A DNA stretch of 64,000 nt from Pseudomonas sp. P818 (GCF_000418555.1 NZ_ATKM01000004.1:1-64000), one strand, 5' to 3'; counted from the stretch's first letter, positions 46,976 to 57,399 are shown. Numbers and translations are program-made. The notes: a model not told the origin generated them from the letters alone.

Positions 46976-49900
46976 ATGCCTGCCGCCTTCCCTGACCGCT
47001 TGCCGAACTGGACCTGGTGGCTGCCGCTGCCGATTTTCCACCTGGCAACCTGGATTTCCCTGGCAACCCGTCTGAACGACGGGGTAGCGCTTTGCTATCT
47101 GCCGATGGTGCTCGGCCTGGCGTTCTGCCTGTGGTGGGGGCCGCGTGTGCTGCCGGCGCTGTACCTCAACGCCCTGTTCAGTGTGCCGCTCTGGGGCCTG
47201 CCCTGGCAGTGGGCGCCGCTCTATGCGGTGCCGGAAACCGCTGCAGTGGCGTTGGGGTGGTGGCTGCTGCGGCGTCACTCGTTCGACCCGGCGCTGGGAC
47301 GTTTGAGCGATGTACTGAGATTTCTTGCCTTCGCTGTGCTGATGCCGGCAACCCTGGTAGCGCTCGGTCTGCAGGGCAACCTCTGGCTGACCGGTTTTCA
47401 GACCAGTGAGCGCTGGGCGCAGGCGAGCCTGGCGGTCTGGTTGAGCGACACCATCAACCTGCTGGCGCTGACCGCGCCCTTGCTGGCGTTCTGCACCCCA
47501 CTGCTGCACGCCCGCGCCTGGCTGCGTGAGCGAAGCGATGTTGCGCTTGCGCCGCTGCCCATCAGCCGCTCGCCTGGCGGCTGGTTACTGGCGACGGGCG
47601 TATTTCTGGTGTTGCTGGTGCTAAGCGCCAGCCTGCAGGCCCAGTTCGCCTTGCCGCTGTTGGGGCTCAGCATGCTGGTGCTGGCACTGCGACACGCCTT
47701 CGCGGGGGCGCTGTATGGCGTCTTGCTGGTTTACGCCGCCACCCTGCCATTGCCTCTTTGGCGCGGCAGTTTGAGTTTCACCGAGTTGGACCTGCAGCGT
47801 AACCAGATGCATTTCACCGCTCTGTTGCTGATGGGCGCCGCGCTGGTGGTGGGGCGCGCACTCAGTGATCTGCGCCAGGCGCTGGCGCGTAGCGCGCAGA
47901 TGCAGCAGCAATTGGCTCGCGCCAACCTGGCGATGGAAGCCAGTCCGCTGGGTGTGACCATCGCCGACGCGCGCCAGGCCGATTTGCCGCTGGTTTACTG
48001 CAATTCGGCGTTCAGCCAGATCAGCGGCTACCGCGCCGAAGAGGTGCTGGGGCGAAACTGCCGGTTCCTGCTTGGCGAGGATCGTGCCCAGCTGGAGCTA
48101 CAACCCTTGCGAGCAGCCCTGCGCCATGGCCACAGTGGTCAGGCCGTGGTGCGCAACTACCGCAAGGACGGCCAGCCGTTCTGGAACGAGGTGGTGCTGG
48201 CACCCATGCGCGACGAACTGGGTATCAGCCATTTCGTCGGGTTGCACCATGATGTGACCCAGCGCGTCGAGCTGGCGGCCCAGGTCGAGCAGCAGCGCGC
48301 GCAACTGCTGCGCCAGAGCCACCTGTTCAGCCAGACCGAGGACATCGCCAACCTCGGCGGCTGGGTATTGGAGATCAGTGATTACAGCCTGTTCTGGAGC
48401 GATGGCTGTTATCGCATCGTCGAGCGCGACATTCAGCAGGGGCCGCCCGATCTGCAGCAGGTATTGGACTACTGCGATACGCCGAGCCAGGCGCTGATCA
48501 TGCAAACGCTGCAGGCGGCCTTGAATGGGCTGGACGATCTGGATGTCGAGGTGCGCCTGGCCGCGCGTCTGGGCGGCCGGCTGGTGCGTCTGCGCGGCAT
48601 GGCCGAACGCGATGAAGACGGCAGCCTGGTGCGCATCTACGGCGTGGTGCAGGACATCAGCGAGCGCAAGCGCACCGAGTCGCAGCTGCGCGAGCGCGAC
48701 GAGCGCCTGCGGCTGTTCTTCGAGGCGCCACTGATCGGTATGGCGCTGACCACCCAGAGCTTCGGCTGGGAAGAGGTCAACCAGAAGCTGTGCAGCATTC
48801 TTGGGCGTAGCCGCGATGAGCTGCTGGCCAGCAGCTGGCAACAGCTGTCGCACCCGGACGATCTGCCCGCCGAGCAGGCCAGCGTGGAGCAGGTGCTGCT
48901 GGGCAACAGCGACGGTTTCGAGATGGACAAACGCTTCCTGCGCGCCGATGGCCAGGTGGTGTTCACCCGCCTCAGCCTGCGTGTGGTGCGCGGCGGCAGT
49001 GGGCGGCAGACGGTGTTCCTGTTGCTGGTCGAGGACATCAGCGCGCGGCACCAGGCCGAGGCGCGTTACCGGACCCTGGTCGAGCATGCGCCCGAGGCGA
49101 TCCTGTTGTTCAACCCCGATGGCGGCATCGTCGAGTGCAACGAGAACGCGCTGCGTCTGTTCCGCTATCGCCGTGAAGAGTTGCTTGGCCGGTCGATCCA
49201 GAGCATCAGCCCGCTACGGCAGGCCGATGGCCGCCTGTCCTCACGAGCCGGCAAGACCTTCATGCGTCAGGCCGTGGCCGGTGAGGCGCCGGTATTCGAG
49301 TGGAACCACCGCGACAGTGCCGGGCGCCAGCTGCCTTGTGAAGTGCGACTGGTGCGCATGCCCGGCGAGGAACTGCTGATTCGTGCCAGCATCATCGATA
49401 TCTCCGAGCGCCAGCGTTACCAGCGCGAGATCGAGCGCCTGGCCTACAGCGACGAGCTGACCGGTCTGCCCAATCGCCGCCTGCTGCTCGATCGCCTGCA
49501 ACATGCCATGGACCGGGAGAATCGCGAGGGCAGCCTGGGTGCGCTGCTGTTCATCGATCTGGATCACTTCAAGACGGTCAACGACAGCCTCGGTCACCTG
49601 GTTGGCGACGCCCTGCTGGTGGAGGTAACCACTCGCCTGGCGCGCGAACTGCGCACCGAGGACACCCTGGCGCGTCTGGGCGGTGACGAGTTCGTGGTGC
49701 TGCTCGAGGCGCTGGGAAGCGAGCCGCAGGCCGTTGCCGAGCATGCCGCGGCGGCGGGTGAGAAGCTGTTGCGCGGTCTGCAGGGCAGCTGCCTGATCGA
49801 CGGCCACGAACTGGCGATCAGTGCCAGCATCGGCATTGCCCTGCATCCGATGGGGCTGCAGCACGCCTCGGACATTCTCAAACAGGCCGACACCGCCATG

Positions 49901-50740
49901 TACCGGGCCAAGCACGCCGGGCGCAACGCCCTGCATTTCTTCGCCCCGGAGATGCAGGCGGCCATCGACCAGCGTCTGCAATTGCAGGGCGAGCTGCGTC
50001 AGGCCATCGCCCGTCAGCAATTGCAACTGGTGTTCCAGCCGCAGCTGATGCTGGCCGACAACAGCGTGGCGGGCGCCGAGGTGCTGCTGCGCTGGATGCA
50101 TCCCGAGCGCGGCGAGATTGCGCCGGACCAGTTCATCCCGCTGGCCGAGGAAACCGGGCTGATCCAGGACCTCGGCCTGTGGGTGCTGGAACAGGCCTGC
50201 GCCGCCCTGGCGCGCTGGCAGGCGCAGTGGCCGCAGCTGGTGCTGGCAGTCAACCTCAGCCCGCGCGAACTGCGCCAGGCAGGCTGTGTGGAGCGCGTCG
50301 AGCAGTGCCTGCGGGATCACGGCGTGCCGGCGCAGTCTTTGGAGCTGGAAATCACCGAGGGCGTGCTGGTCGAGGATGTCGAGCGCTGCATCGGCCATAT
50401 GCAACGGCTCAAGGCGCAGGGCGTGCGCTTCGCCATCGACGACTTCGGCACGGGCTACTCGTCGCTCACCTACCTCAAGCGCCTGCCGCTGGACCGGCTG
50501 AAGATCGACCGCAGCTTCGTCGCCGATCTGGACGGCGCGGCGAGCGGGCGCATGCTGGTGCAGACCATCCTGATGATCGCGCGCAACCTGGATCTGGAAT
50601 GCGTGGCCGAGGGCATCGAGCAGCCCAGCCAGTTGGCGCTGCTGCGTGAGCAGGGCTGCGCGCTGGGCCAGGGCTATCTGTTCGGCAAACCGATGGACGA
50701 GGCGGAGTTTCTCGCCTGGCTGCAGGCGCGCCAGGCTTGA
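46976..50740 (+). CDS. Membrane c-di-GMP protein: MASE1-LOV-PAS-PAS-PAS-GGDEF-EAL
   Basis: This 1254-residue signalling protein begins with about eight to ten membrane segments (1-310, MASE1-like). A LOV-like PAS (about 320-435) carries GRNCRFL with C362, then RNYRKDGQPFWNE, and three more PAS domains (to ~819) follow. The GGDEF domain has an intact GGDEF at 902-906 and an inhibitory site RTED five residues before it. The EAL domain reads EVLLRW in place of EALLRW but keeps the other catalytic parts (LEITE, DDFGTGYSSL, KIDRSF, AEGIEQ). Both activities are therefore possible. The start at 46976 follows GAGG; an in-frame upstream start adds 20 residues. The two LOV glutamines are replaced (by L and H). 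Confidence 0.9.
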   Translation: MPAAFPDRLPNWTWWLPLPIFHLATWISLATRLNDGVALCYLPMVLGLAFCLWWGPRVLPALYLNALFSVPLWGLPWQWAPLYAVPETAAVALGWWLLRRHSFDPALGRLSDVLRFLAFAVLMPATLVALGLQGNLWLTGFQTSERWAQASLAVWLSDTINLLALTAPLLAFCTPLLHARAWLRERSDVALAPLPISRSPGGWLLATGVFLVLLVLSASLQAQFALPLLGLSMLVLALRHAFAGALYGVLLVYAATLPLPLWRGSLSFTELDLQRNQMHFTALLLMGAALVVGRALSDLRQALARSAQMQQQLARANLAMEASPLGVTIADARQADLPLVYCNSAFSQISGYRAEEVLGRNCRFLLGEDRAQLELQPLRAALRHGHSGQAVVRNYRKDGQPFWNEVVLAPMRDELGISHFVGLHHDVTQRVELAAQVEQQRAQLLRQSHLFSQTEDIANLGGWVLEISDYSLFWSDGCYRIVERDIQQGPPDLQQVLDYCDTPSQALIMQTLQAALNGLDDLDVEVRLAARLGGRLVRLRGMAERDEDGSLVRIYGVVQDISERKRTESQLRERDERLRLFFEAPLIGMALTTQSFGWEEVNQKLCSILGRSRDELLASSWQQLSHPDDLPAEQASVEQVLLGNSDGFEMDKRFLRADGQVVFTRLSLRVVRGGSGRQTVFLLLVEDISARHQAEARYRTLVEHAPEAILLFNPDGGIVECNENALRLFRYRREELLGRSIQSISPLRQADGRLSSRAGKTFMRQAVAGEAPVFEWNHRDSAGRQLPCEVRLVRMPGEELLIRASIIDISERQRYQREIERLAYSDELTGLPNRRLLLDRLQHAMDRENREGSLGALLFIDLDHFKTVNDSLGHLVGDALLVEVTTRLARELRTEDTLARLGGDEFVVLLEALGSEPQAVAEHAAAAGEKLLRGLQGSCLIDGHELAISASIGIALHPMGLQHASDILKQADTAMYRAKHAGRNALHFFAPEMQAAIDQRLQLQGELRQAIARQQLQLVFQPQLMLADNSVAGAEVLLRWMHPERGEIAPDQFIPLAEETGLIQDLGLWVLEQACAALARWQAQWPQLVLAVNLSPRELRQAGCVERVEQCLRDHGVPAQSLELEITEGVLVEDVERCIGHMQRLKAQGVRFAIDDFGTGYSSLTYLKRLPLDRLKIDRSFVADLDGAASGRMLVQTILMIARNLDLECVAEGIEQPSQLALLREQGCALGQGYLFGKPMDEAEFLAWLQARQA

Positions 50741-50747
50741 GCCAGGT

Positions 50748-51644
50748 TTACCAGCTCAGGCTGTTACCGCTCAGCCGCGCCTTTCGGCCGTAGGGCCAGG
50801 GATAGTTCAGGTCACCATGCCCGCTCGGCAGGTCGCCGTATAGCGGCACGCCCAGCGGCGCCAGGTATTCGCCGACGATCTGCTCCAGGCTGTGGTGCAC
50901 GCCGCGCCGCGGGCAGTCGGTGAAACTACCCAGGCACACCGCGCGTGGTTTTTTCCCGGCGAAACTGTGCAGCAATTGCCAGAGGCTGCGCTCCAGGCGG
51001 TAATAAGGCTCGCCGACATCTTCCAGAATCAGGATCGAATCCTCGGCCAGGTGCATTCCCGCGTCCGTGCCGCAGACGCTGGCCAGCGCCGTGAGGTTGC
51101 CGCCCTGCAGGGTGCCTTCGATGGCATGCTGCGGGCCGCTGATATGGCGCAGCGGCAGCTGCCGCTGCTGGCCCTTGAGCAGGCTCCACAACGCCTGCAT
51201 CGAGGCCAGGCGCTCGCGCTGACCGCTGGGCGCCGACAGCACCTGATGGCCGAGCGCGGTGGCCACCGGGCCATGAATGGCCGGCAGGCCGCGCTGGGCA
51301 AAGGCCTCCAGCAGAATCGACAGGTCGGAGAAGCCGATCAGCGGGCGCGGGCTGGCCTGGTGCAGCAAGGTCCAGTCGATATCCGCCACCAGTTGCGCGC
51401 AACCGTAGCCGCCGCGCAGGCACCAGACGGCGGCGATGTCGGGCAGGGCGAAGGCCTGGTGCAGATCCTCCAGGCGCTGCTCCGGCGTGCCGGCCAGATA
51501 GCGATGGCGGGCACGCACGTGCTGGCCAAGGTGGTAGCGCACGCCGAGCACATCGAGCTGCGCCAGCGTCGCTTCCAGTACGTCTTCGGCAATGGCCGAG
51601 GCCGGTGCGATCAGCGCCAGGCGACCGTCGAACACTGGGCTCAT
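50748..51644 (-). CDS. ldcA: Muramoyltetrapeptide LD-carboxypeptidase (S66)
   Basis: This 298-residue serine peptidase removes the terminal D-Ala from murein tetrapeptides during cell-wall recycling. The nucleophile is S106 in [11 protein letters not shown]. The catalytic Glu lies in [16 protein letters not shown] and the His in [29 protein letters not shown] precedes the nucleophile as in the P. aeruginosa enzyme of known structure. No signal peptide is seen, so it is cytoplasmic. It overlaps rimK by 4 bases and converges with the c-di-GMP gene. Confidence 0.93.
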   Translation of the reverse strand: MSPVFDGRLALIAPASAIAEDVLEATLAQLDVLGVRYHLGQHVRARHRYLAGTPEQRLEDLHQAFALPDIAAVWCLRGGYGCAQLVADIDWTLLHQASPRPLIGFSDLSILLEAFAQRGLPAIHGPVATALGHQVLSAPSGQRERLASMQALWSLLKGQQRQLPLRHISGPQHAIEGTLQGGNLTALASVCGTDAGMHLAEDSILILEDVGEPYYRLERSLWQLLHSFAGKKPRAVCLGSFTDCPRRGVHHSLEQIVGEYLAPLGVPLYGDLPSGHGDLNYPWPYGRKARLSGNSLSW

Positions 51645-52546
51645 CCGCGGCCCTTGGTGCGGGTCTGCCCGGGTTCGGCGTTCTTTTCCAGATACTGGAT
51701 GATCATCCCGGCAACGTCCTTGCCGGTGGTGGTCTCGATGCCTTCGAGACCCGGCGAGGAGTTGACCTCCATCACCAGCGGGCCGTGATTGGAGCGCAGG
51801 ATGTCCACCCCGGCGACGTTCAGCCCCATGACCTTGGCTGCGCGTACTGCGGTCATGCGTTCTTCCGGGGTGATCTTGATCAGGCTGGCGCTGCCGCCGC
51901 GGTGCAGGTTGGAGCGGAACTCGCCGGCCTTGGCCTGGCGCTTCATCGCTGCGATCACCTTGTCGCCGACCACGAAGCAGCGAATGTCGGCGCCGCCGGC
52001 TTCCTGGATGTACTCCTGAACCATGATGTCCTGCTTGAGGCCGAAGAAGGCTTCGATCACCGATTCGGCGGCCTTTGCGGTCTCGGCCAGCACCACGCCC
52101 ATGCCCTGGGTGCCTTCCAGCACCTTGATCACCAGCGGCGCACCGCCGACCATCTGGATCAGGTCGGGGATGTCGTCCGGTGAGTGGGCGAAGCCGGTCA
52201 CCGGCAGGCCGATGCCCTTGCGCGACAACAATTGCAGGGCGCGCAGCTTGTCGCGCGAGCGGCTGATGGCCACCGATTCGTTGAGTGGGTAAACACCCAT
52301 CATCTCGAACTGGCGCAACACCGCGCAGCCATAGAAGGTCACCGAGGCGCCGATACGCGGGATCACCGCATCGAAGCCTTCCAGTGCCTGGCCGCGATAG
52401 TGAATCTGCGGTTTGTGGCTGGCGATGTTCATATAGGCGCGCAGGGTGTCGATCACCACCATGTCATGGCCACGCTGCTGACCGGCCTCCACCAGGCGGC
52501 GGGTGGAATACAGACGCGGGTTGCGCGACAGCACGGCGATCTTCAT
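51641..52546 (-). CDS. rimK: Ribosomal protein S6 modification enzyme RimK
   Basis: This 301-residue ATP-grasp ligase adds glutamates to the C-terminus of ribosomal protein S6. Family phrases are [77 protein letters not shown] and [14 protein letters not shown]. In Pseudomonas fluorescens RimK is reported to be controlled by c-di-GMP and works with RimB. Here the RimB-like gene overlaps it by 4 bases upstream and a GGDEF-EAL gene lies just beyond ldcA. Confidence 0.94.
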   Translation of the reverse strand: MKIAVLSRNPRLYSTRRLVEAGQQRGHDMVVIDTLRAYMNIASHKPQIHYRGQALEGFDAVIPRIGASVTFYGCAVLRQFEMMGVYPLNESVAISRSRDKLRALQLLSRKGIGLPVTGFAHSPDDIPDLIQMVGGAPLVIKVLEGTQGMGVVLAETAKAAESVIEAFFGLKQDIMVQEYIQEAGGADIRCFVVGDKVIAAMKRQAKAGEFRSNLHRGGSASLIKITPEERMTAVRAAKVMGLNVAGVDILRSNHGPLVMEVNSSPGLEGIETTTGKDVAGMIIQYLEKNAEPGQTRTKGRG

Positions 52547-53013
52547 TGGACACCTGGAAGGGAGGAGGAAAGTGAGGGTTTGTCCTGCACGTAGCTGAGT
52601 GCCGGATTGACCACCAGCTGCCCGGTGATCAGCGCCTTGGAGCCGAGCAGTACGCGGTAGCGCATGGTCTTGCGACAGGCCAGGGTGAATTCCACCGGCC
52701 ACAGGCGATCGCCCAGGGCCAGATCGGTACGGATCACGTAGCGGCTCTGCGCCTGGCCATTCGAGCTCTTGATGCGTTTGACCGACACCAGCGGCGCCTC
52801 GCAGCGATGGCGGCGCTGCACCTGGGTGCCGAGGTAGGCGGTGAAACGCACCCAGTCCTCACCGTCACGCTGGAACGGCTGAATGTCGCTGGCGTGCAGG
52901 CTGGATGTGCTGGCGCCGGTGTCGATCTTGGCGCGCAGGCCGATGATGCCGAGCTCGGGCAGATTGATCCACTCACGCAGGCCGATCACGCTGAGCTGGT
53001 CGAAAGTCTTCAA
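52543..53013 (-). CDS. ATP-dependent zinc protease family protein (RimB-like)
   Basis: This 156-residue protein belongs to the PF05618 family with an aspartic-protease-like fold. The signature [19 protein letters not shown] lies near residue 29, and [23 protein letters not shown] near the end is typical. The RimB protein of P. fluorescens rimABK belongs here. I chose the TTG at 53013 ([14 protein letters not shown]) because AGGGGA lies about 10 bases upstream; an in-frame TTG at 53040 gives a longer, less family-like start. It overlaps rimK by 4 bases. Confidence 0.85.
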   Translation of the reverse strand: MKTFDQLSVIGLREWINLPELGIIGLRAKIDTGASTSSLHASDIQPFQRDGEDWVRFTAYLGTQVQRRHRCEAPLVSVKRIKSSNGQAQSRYVIRTDLALGDRLWPVEFTLACRKTMRYRVLLGSKALITGQLVVNPALSYVQDKPSLSSSLPGVQ

Positions 53014-53125
53014 GGTGAGAGTGTCCCCTGCGGCATACAACGCCTATGATTCCGCGCATTCTAGTTGTGCCGTGTGACAACTGCATCCACGATGGATGCG
53101 AATGCCAACCCCTTCAGAGTGCGAG

Positions 53126-53554
53126 ATGAGCGAAAAAGACGACGACAAGGTGCGCCTGGACAAATGGCTGTGGGCGGCGCGTTTCTACAAGACCCGCGCC
53201 CTGGCCAAGGCGGCTATAGAAGGCGGCAAGGTGCATCACCGCGGCGATCGCTGCAAGCCGGGCAAGGAGCCGAAGATCGGCGATGAATACGTGCTGCGCA
53301 CCGGCTTCGACGAGCGCACCGTGGTCGTGCTGGCGCTCTCCGGCGTCCGTCGTGGCGCCCCCGAGGCGCAACTGCTGTATCGCGAAACAGAAGAGAGCAT
53401 CGCCCGCCGCGAACAGGCCGCGGCCATGCGCAAGGCGGGGGCTCTGGGGGTACAGACCGATGGCCGGCCGAGCAAGAAGCAGCGCCGGCAGATCCATCAG
53501 TTCAATGAACAGCAGGAAGGTGGCCTGCGCCACCCCTGGGCGGATGAGGATTAG
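53126..53554 (+). CDS. hslR: Heat-shock protein 15 (S4 domain)
   Basis: This 142-residue RNA-binding protein has an N-terminal S4 domain (KVRLDKWLWAARFYKTRALAKAAI and GGKVHHRGDRCKPGKEPKIGDEYVL). Its basic C-terminal tail contains RPSKKQRRQIHQF. Hsp15 frees stalled 50S subunits that carry a peptidyl-tRNA. The companion chaperone gene hslO lies downstream but is separated by a PAP2 gene on the other strand. The ATG at 53126 was chosen because the N-terminus then begins SEKDDDKVRLDKWL as in relatives. Confidence 0.93.
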   Translation: MSEKDDDKVRLDKWLWAARFYKTRALAKAAIEGGKVHHRGDRCKPGKEPKIGDEYVLRTGFDERTVVVLALSGVRRGAPEAQLLYRETEESIARREQAAAMRKAGALGVQTDGRPSKKQRRQIHQFNEQQEGGLRHPWADED

Positions 53555-53564
53555 GCGCAAGCCT

Positions 53565-53668
53565 GTAGGAGCGAGCTCTGCTCGCGAATGCGAACTGCGG
53601 TAAAGCTTCGCGAGCAGAGCTCGCTCCCACTTTCTCGTTCAGTTTGTAGCCCGGATGAAATCCGGGGA
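53565..53668. repeat. REP pair plus a second-family REP unit
   Basis: GTAGGAGCGAGCTCTGCTCGCG and the inverted CGAGCAGAGCTCGCTCCCAC form a pair at 53565-53630. A unit of a different family, TGTAGCCCGGATGAAATCCGG, follows at 53645-53668. Nothing else is seen between hslR and the convergent PAP2 gene. Confidence 0.88.
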
Positions 53669-53688
53669 ATCGTATCGACCTTTCTTGT

Positions 53689-54483
53689 TCAGCGCCCGCT
53701 GACGATGCTCATGCGGCCCAGCAGCGGCAGCCTGGCCAGGCGCGAGGTGATCGGCAGGGTGACCTTCTCCAGCCATTCGCTGGCGCGGTAACCGAGCGGG
53801 GTGTAGCAGCTCCAGGCCAGCGCCAGCAGGCTGAGGAATACGCCGCCGACGAAGGCGTCCGCCCCCCAGTGGGCGCCGGCCACCAGACGCGGCAGGATGC
53901 CGATCGCGGCAATCGTCCAGACCAGCAGCAGGCGCCAGCCACGGGCGAAGAAACTCATGAAGTACGCCCAGATCAGCAGCACGGAGGCATGATCGCCGGG
54001 GAAGCTGCGGCTGGCGCTGTCTTTCAGGTCCCAGCGTTCTTCCCAGGCCGGGAACATTTCCGTCAGACGCGCGCTGCCTTCCACCACCAGCGACGGACTG
54101 GCATGTTGCCAACCCATGTATTCGACCAGATCAGCGAACAGCACACGCATCAACAGCATCACCGTCAGGGCGACGAGAAAGGCGAACAGCGCACGGCGCA
54201 CCTGTGGGCCAGTGAAGATCAGATCGGCCTTGAGCATCACCGCCAGCATCACCACACCGACGCCAGCGTCGACTGGGCGCATGCTGCCGATGGCCCAGAT
54301 ATGCGCCCACAGGCCGCCAGCGTGTACCGGGTCGTTGAGCAGCTTGAACAGCCACAGATCGAAGACGTTCCACAGCTCGCGGGTGGGCTGCCACAGCCAG
54401 CTGGCGAGCAGCGTGAAGGCCACGATATGGCAGATCAGCAGGGCGCGTGGCTGCCAGTGGCGATTGATGAACGTGCTCGACAT
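53689..54483 (-). CDS. PAP2-family membrane phosphatase
   Basis: This 264-residue inner-membrane protein has about six hydrophobic segments and the PAP2 active-site parts SRSFPGDHASVLL (motif 2) and LVAGAHWGADAFVGG (motif 3). Proteins of this kind remove phosphate from lipid pyrophosphates or lipid A. The substrate is not evident. AAAGGGAT precedes the ATG at 54483; an in-frame upstream start is not supported. It is monocistronic and divergent from hslO. Confidence 0.85.
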   Translation of the reverse strand: MSSTFINRHWQPRALLICHIVAFTLLASWLWQPTRELWNVFDLWLFKLLNDPVHAGGLWAHIWAIGSMRPVDAGVGVVMLAVMLKADLIFTGPQVRRALFAFLVALTVMLLMRVLFADLVEYMGWQHASPSLVVEGSARLTEMFPAWEERWDLKDSASRSFPGDHASVLLIWAYFMSFFARGWRLLLVWTIAAIGILPRLVAGAHWGADAFVGGVFLSLLALAWSCYTPLGYRASEWLEKVTLPITSRLARLPLLGRMSIVSGR

Positions 54484-54698
54484 GAACGATCCCTTTGCAG
54501 ATTGATGGCTGGCCCTATCCTCAGGCGCGCGGATGATAGGGCGTGCTGACTGTCGTACAAGGGCAGCAGCGCGCTCGTTCAGGCAAGGTTCAGGAGCGGC
54601 GCCTGGGGGGTTACGCCTGCACATGACGGTCGGGCCTTGGTTGTGCGGGCGTTTGTGCATAAAATCGCCAGCCTTTTTCAGACCCCGGGCCAGCCGCT

Positions 54699-55586
54699 AT
54701 GAACGACTTCAGTCAACGTTTCCTGTTCGACGACACCGATGTGCGTGGTGAGATGGTCGCGCTGCGCGAGAGCTATGCCCATGTGCTGGCCAAGCACGCC
54801 TACCCGCAGCCGGTGGCGCAACTGCTCGGCGAGATGATGGCCGCCGCGGCGCTGCTGGTCGGCACGCTGAAGTTCGACGGCCTGCTGGTATTGCAGGCGC
54901 GCGCCGAGGGCCCGTTGTCACTGCTGATGGTCGAATGCTCCAGCGCCCGCGAGCTGCGTGGCATCGCTCGTTATGACGCCGAGCAGATCGGCGCCGACGC
55001 CGACCTGCAGAGCCTGATGCCCAACGGCGTGCTGGCCATCACCATCGACCCGACTCGCGGGCAGCGTTACCAGGGCATCGTCGACCTCGACGGCGTCGAC
55101 CTGGCCGAGTGTCTGTCCAACTACTTCGCCAGCTCCGAGCAGCTGCCGACCCGTTTCTGGCTCAAGGCCGACGGTCAGCGTGCCCGCGGCCTGCTGCTGC
55201 AGCAGTTGCCGCCGCACCACCAGACCGAACCGCAGGAGCGCGCCGAGAGCTGGAACCATGTGCTGACCCTGGCCGATACCCTGACTGCCGAAGAGCTGCT
55301 CGGTCTGGACAACCCGACCCTGCTGCACCGCCTCTATCACCAGGAAAACGTGCGCCTGTTCGACGAGCAGCCGCTGCAGTTCCGCTGCAGCTGCTCGCGC
55401 GAGCGTTCCGCCAGTGCCCTGGCCAGTCTCGGTCAGGCCGATGCCGAGCTGCTGCTGGCCGAGCAGGGCGGCAGCGTGGTGATCGATTGCCAGTTCTGCA
55501 ACGAGCGCTACGCCTTCGATGCCGCCGATATTGCCCAGCTGTTCGCCGGTGCCGGCAGCGAAGCGCCGTCGCAGACACGCCATTGA
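54699..55586 (+). CDS. hslO: Redox-regulated chaperone Hsp33
   Basis: This 295-residue holdase chaperone is activated by oxidation. The N-terminal core contains [18 protein letters not shown] and [18 protein letters not shown]. The C-terminal zinc switch is CSC in FRCSCSRER plus CQFC in [13 protein letters not shown], the four cysteines that bind zinc when reduced and form disulfides under stress. It lies 150 bases before pckA and is divergent from the PAP2 gene. Confidence 0.95.
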   Translation: MNDFSQRFLFDDTDVRGEMVALRESYAHVLAKHAYPQPVAQLLGEMMAAAALLVGTLKFDGLLVLQARAEGPLSLLMVECSSARELRGIARYDAEQIGADADLQSLMPNGVLAITIDPTRGQRYQGIVDLDGVDLAECLSNYFASSEQLPTRFWLKADGQRARGLLLQQLPPHHQTEPQERAESWNHVLTLADTLTAEELLGLDNPTLLHRLYHQENVRLFDEQPLQFRCSCSRERSASALASLGQADAELLLAEQGGSVVIDCQFCNERYAFDAADIAQLFAGAGSEAPSQTRH

Positions 55587-55675
55587 TGAACTTTTCGAAA
55601 CGATAGGCGTTCTCTATCAGATCGGAGGCTGCCAAGCAGTTCGCTTTTCTGGCATACTCCCGCGACTTTTTTACC

Positions 55676-55703
55676 GTGTAGTGCAGTTGCCCCTGTACTA
55701 CAC
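55676..55703 (+). promoter_or_regulatory. Hairpin in the pckA leader
   Basis: GTGTAGTGCAG, the loop TTGCCC and CTGTACTACAC make an 11-bp stem with one position that would be a G-U pair in RNA. It lies 41 bases before the pckA start. It could be an mRNA leader hairpin or a dyad operator; the sequence does not decide between them. Confidence 0.55.
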
Positions 55704-55743
55704 AACGTTCGGAAGACTCGGCCAGCGGCCGACGGGGACCCTC

Positions 55744-57285
55744 ATGACGCAAGCCAACAACGCCGTGTACACCGACATCAGCGCCGCGCAACTGGTCGAA
55801 GAAGCCATTCGCCGTGGTGAAGGGGAACTGGCCGCCAACGGCGCGCTGGTCGTTCGTACCGGTCATCGCACTGGCCGCTCGCCGGCAGACCGCTTCATCG
55901 TTCAGGAGCCGAGCACCGAGGCGCAGATCGCCTGGGGCAACATCAACCGTCCGTTCCCGGCCGACAAGTTCGATGCCCTGTGGGATCGCGTCGCGTCGTT
56001 CAACAATGCTCAGGAACATTTCGTCTCCCACGTGCACGTCGGCTCCGCCGAAGCGCACTACCTGCCGGTGAAGATGACCACCGCTACCGCCTGGCAGAAC
56101 CTGTTCGGTCGTCAGCTGTTCATCAACCCGAGTGCCTACAACCCGGCCGGCAAGGCCGAGTGGGAAATTCTCAACGTCGCCAACTTCGAGTGCGTGCCTG
56201 AGCGTGACGGCACCAACTCCGACGGCTGCGTGATCATCAACTTCGCCGCCCGCAAGGTGCTGATCGCCGGTATGCGTTACGCCGGTGAAATGAAGAAGGC
56301 CATGTTCTCCGTGCAGAACTTCCTGCTGCCGGAAAAGGACGTGCTGCCGATGCACTGCGCCGCCAACATCGGCGAAGAGGGCGACGTGACCCTGTTCTTC
56401 GGTCTGTCCGGTACCGGCAAGACCACCCTGTCCGCCGACGAGTCGCGTTACCTGATCGGTGACGACGAGCACGGCTGGGGCGAGGGCGTGGTGTTCAACA
56501 TCGAAGGCGGCTGCTACGCCAAGTGCATCGACCTGTCCGAGAAGAACGAGCCGGTGATCTGGAAAGCCATCCAGTTCGGCACCGTGCTGGAAAACGTCGT
56601 ACTCGACGAGCAGCGCACCCCCGATTACGCCGACGACAGCCTGACCCAGAACAGCCGCGCGGCCTACCCGCTGGAGTACGTCGAGAAGCGTAGCGAGAAG
56701 AACCTGGGCGGCGAACCGAACGCGGTGATCTTCCTGACCTGCGACCTGACCGGCGTATTGCCGCCGGTGTCGATTCTCAACAACGAACAGGCGGCCTACC
56801 ACTTCCTGTCCGGTTACACCGCGCTGGTCGGTTCCACCGAAATGGGTTCGGGCGGCGGCATCAAGTCGACCTTCTCCACCTGCTTCGGCGCGCCGTTCTT
56901 CCCGCGTCCGGCCGGCGTCTACGCCGAGCTGCTGATCAAGCGCATCAACGCCTTCGGCTCCAAGGTCTACCTGGTCAACACCGGCTGGACCGGCGGTGGC
57001 TACGGCGTCGGCAAGCGTTTCAACATCCCCACCACCCGCGGTGTGATCGCTGCCATCCAGAGCGGTGCGCTGATCGGTGCCGAGACCGAGCACCTGCCGA
57101 TCATCAACCTGGACGTGCCCAAGGCCGTTCCGGGCGTCGAGACCAACCTGCTCAACCCGCGCAATACCTGGGCTGACAAGAACGCCTACGACGAGGCCGC
57201 CAAGGGCCTGGCCAAGCTGTTCATCGACAACTTCGCCAAGTTCGATGTCAGCGAGGCGATCAAGAACGCCGGCCCGCAGCTGTAA
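55744..57285 (+). CDS. pckA: Phosphoenolpyruvate carboxykinase (ATP)
   Basis: This 513-residue enzyme turns oxaloacetate and ATP into phosphoenolpyruvate and CO2, the entry to gluconeogenesis. It shows [16 protein letters not shown], the kinase loop [14 protein letters not shown], the acidic metal site [18 protein letters not shown] and [22 protein letters not shown]. The usual length of about 513 residues and the ATG at 55744 agree. It has its own leader with a hairpin and a strong terminator, so it is monocistronic. Confidence 0.96.
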   Translation: MTQANNAVYTDISAAQLVEEAIRRGEGELAANGALVVRTGHRTGRSPADRFIVQEPSTEAQIAWGNINRPFPADKFDALWDRVASFNNAQEHFVSHVHVGSAEAHYLPVKMTTATAWQNLFGRQLFINPSAYNPAGKAEWEILNVANFECVPERDGTNSDGCVIINFAARKVLIAGMRYAGEMKKAMFSVQNFLLPEKDVLPMHCAANIGEEGDVTLFFGLSGTGKTTLSADESRYLIGDDEHGWGEGVVFNIEGGCYAKCIDLSEKNEPVIWKAIQFGTVLENVVLDEQRTPDYADDSLTQNSRAAYPLEYVEKRSEKNLGGEPNAVIFLTCDLTGVLPPVSILNNEQAAYHFLSGYTALVGSTEMGSGGGIKSTFSTCFGAPFFPRPAGVYAELLIKRINAFGSKVYLVNTGWTGGGYGVGKRFNIPTTRGVIAAIQSGALIGAETEHLPIINLDVPKAVPGVETNLLNPRNTWADKNAYDEAAKGLAKLFIDNFAKFDVSEAIKNAGPQL

Positions 57286-57302
57286 GCTGAACCGCGTTCT
57301 CT

Positions 57303-57330
57303 GACAAAGCCGCCTTCGGGCGGCTTTGTC
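57303..57330 (+). terminator. Terminator after pckA
   Basis: GACAAAGCCGCC-TTCG-GGCGGCTTTGTC is a perfect 12-bp stem with a stable TTCG tetraloop, 17 bases after the pckA stop. Confidence 0.9.
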
Positions 57331-57399
57331 GTTCATGGCCAACGCTGGCGAACCGCGTTATGGTCATGGGCCATTCGGCGGTCAATGGAGTGACAGCGC

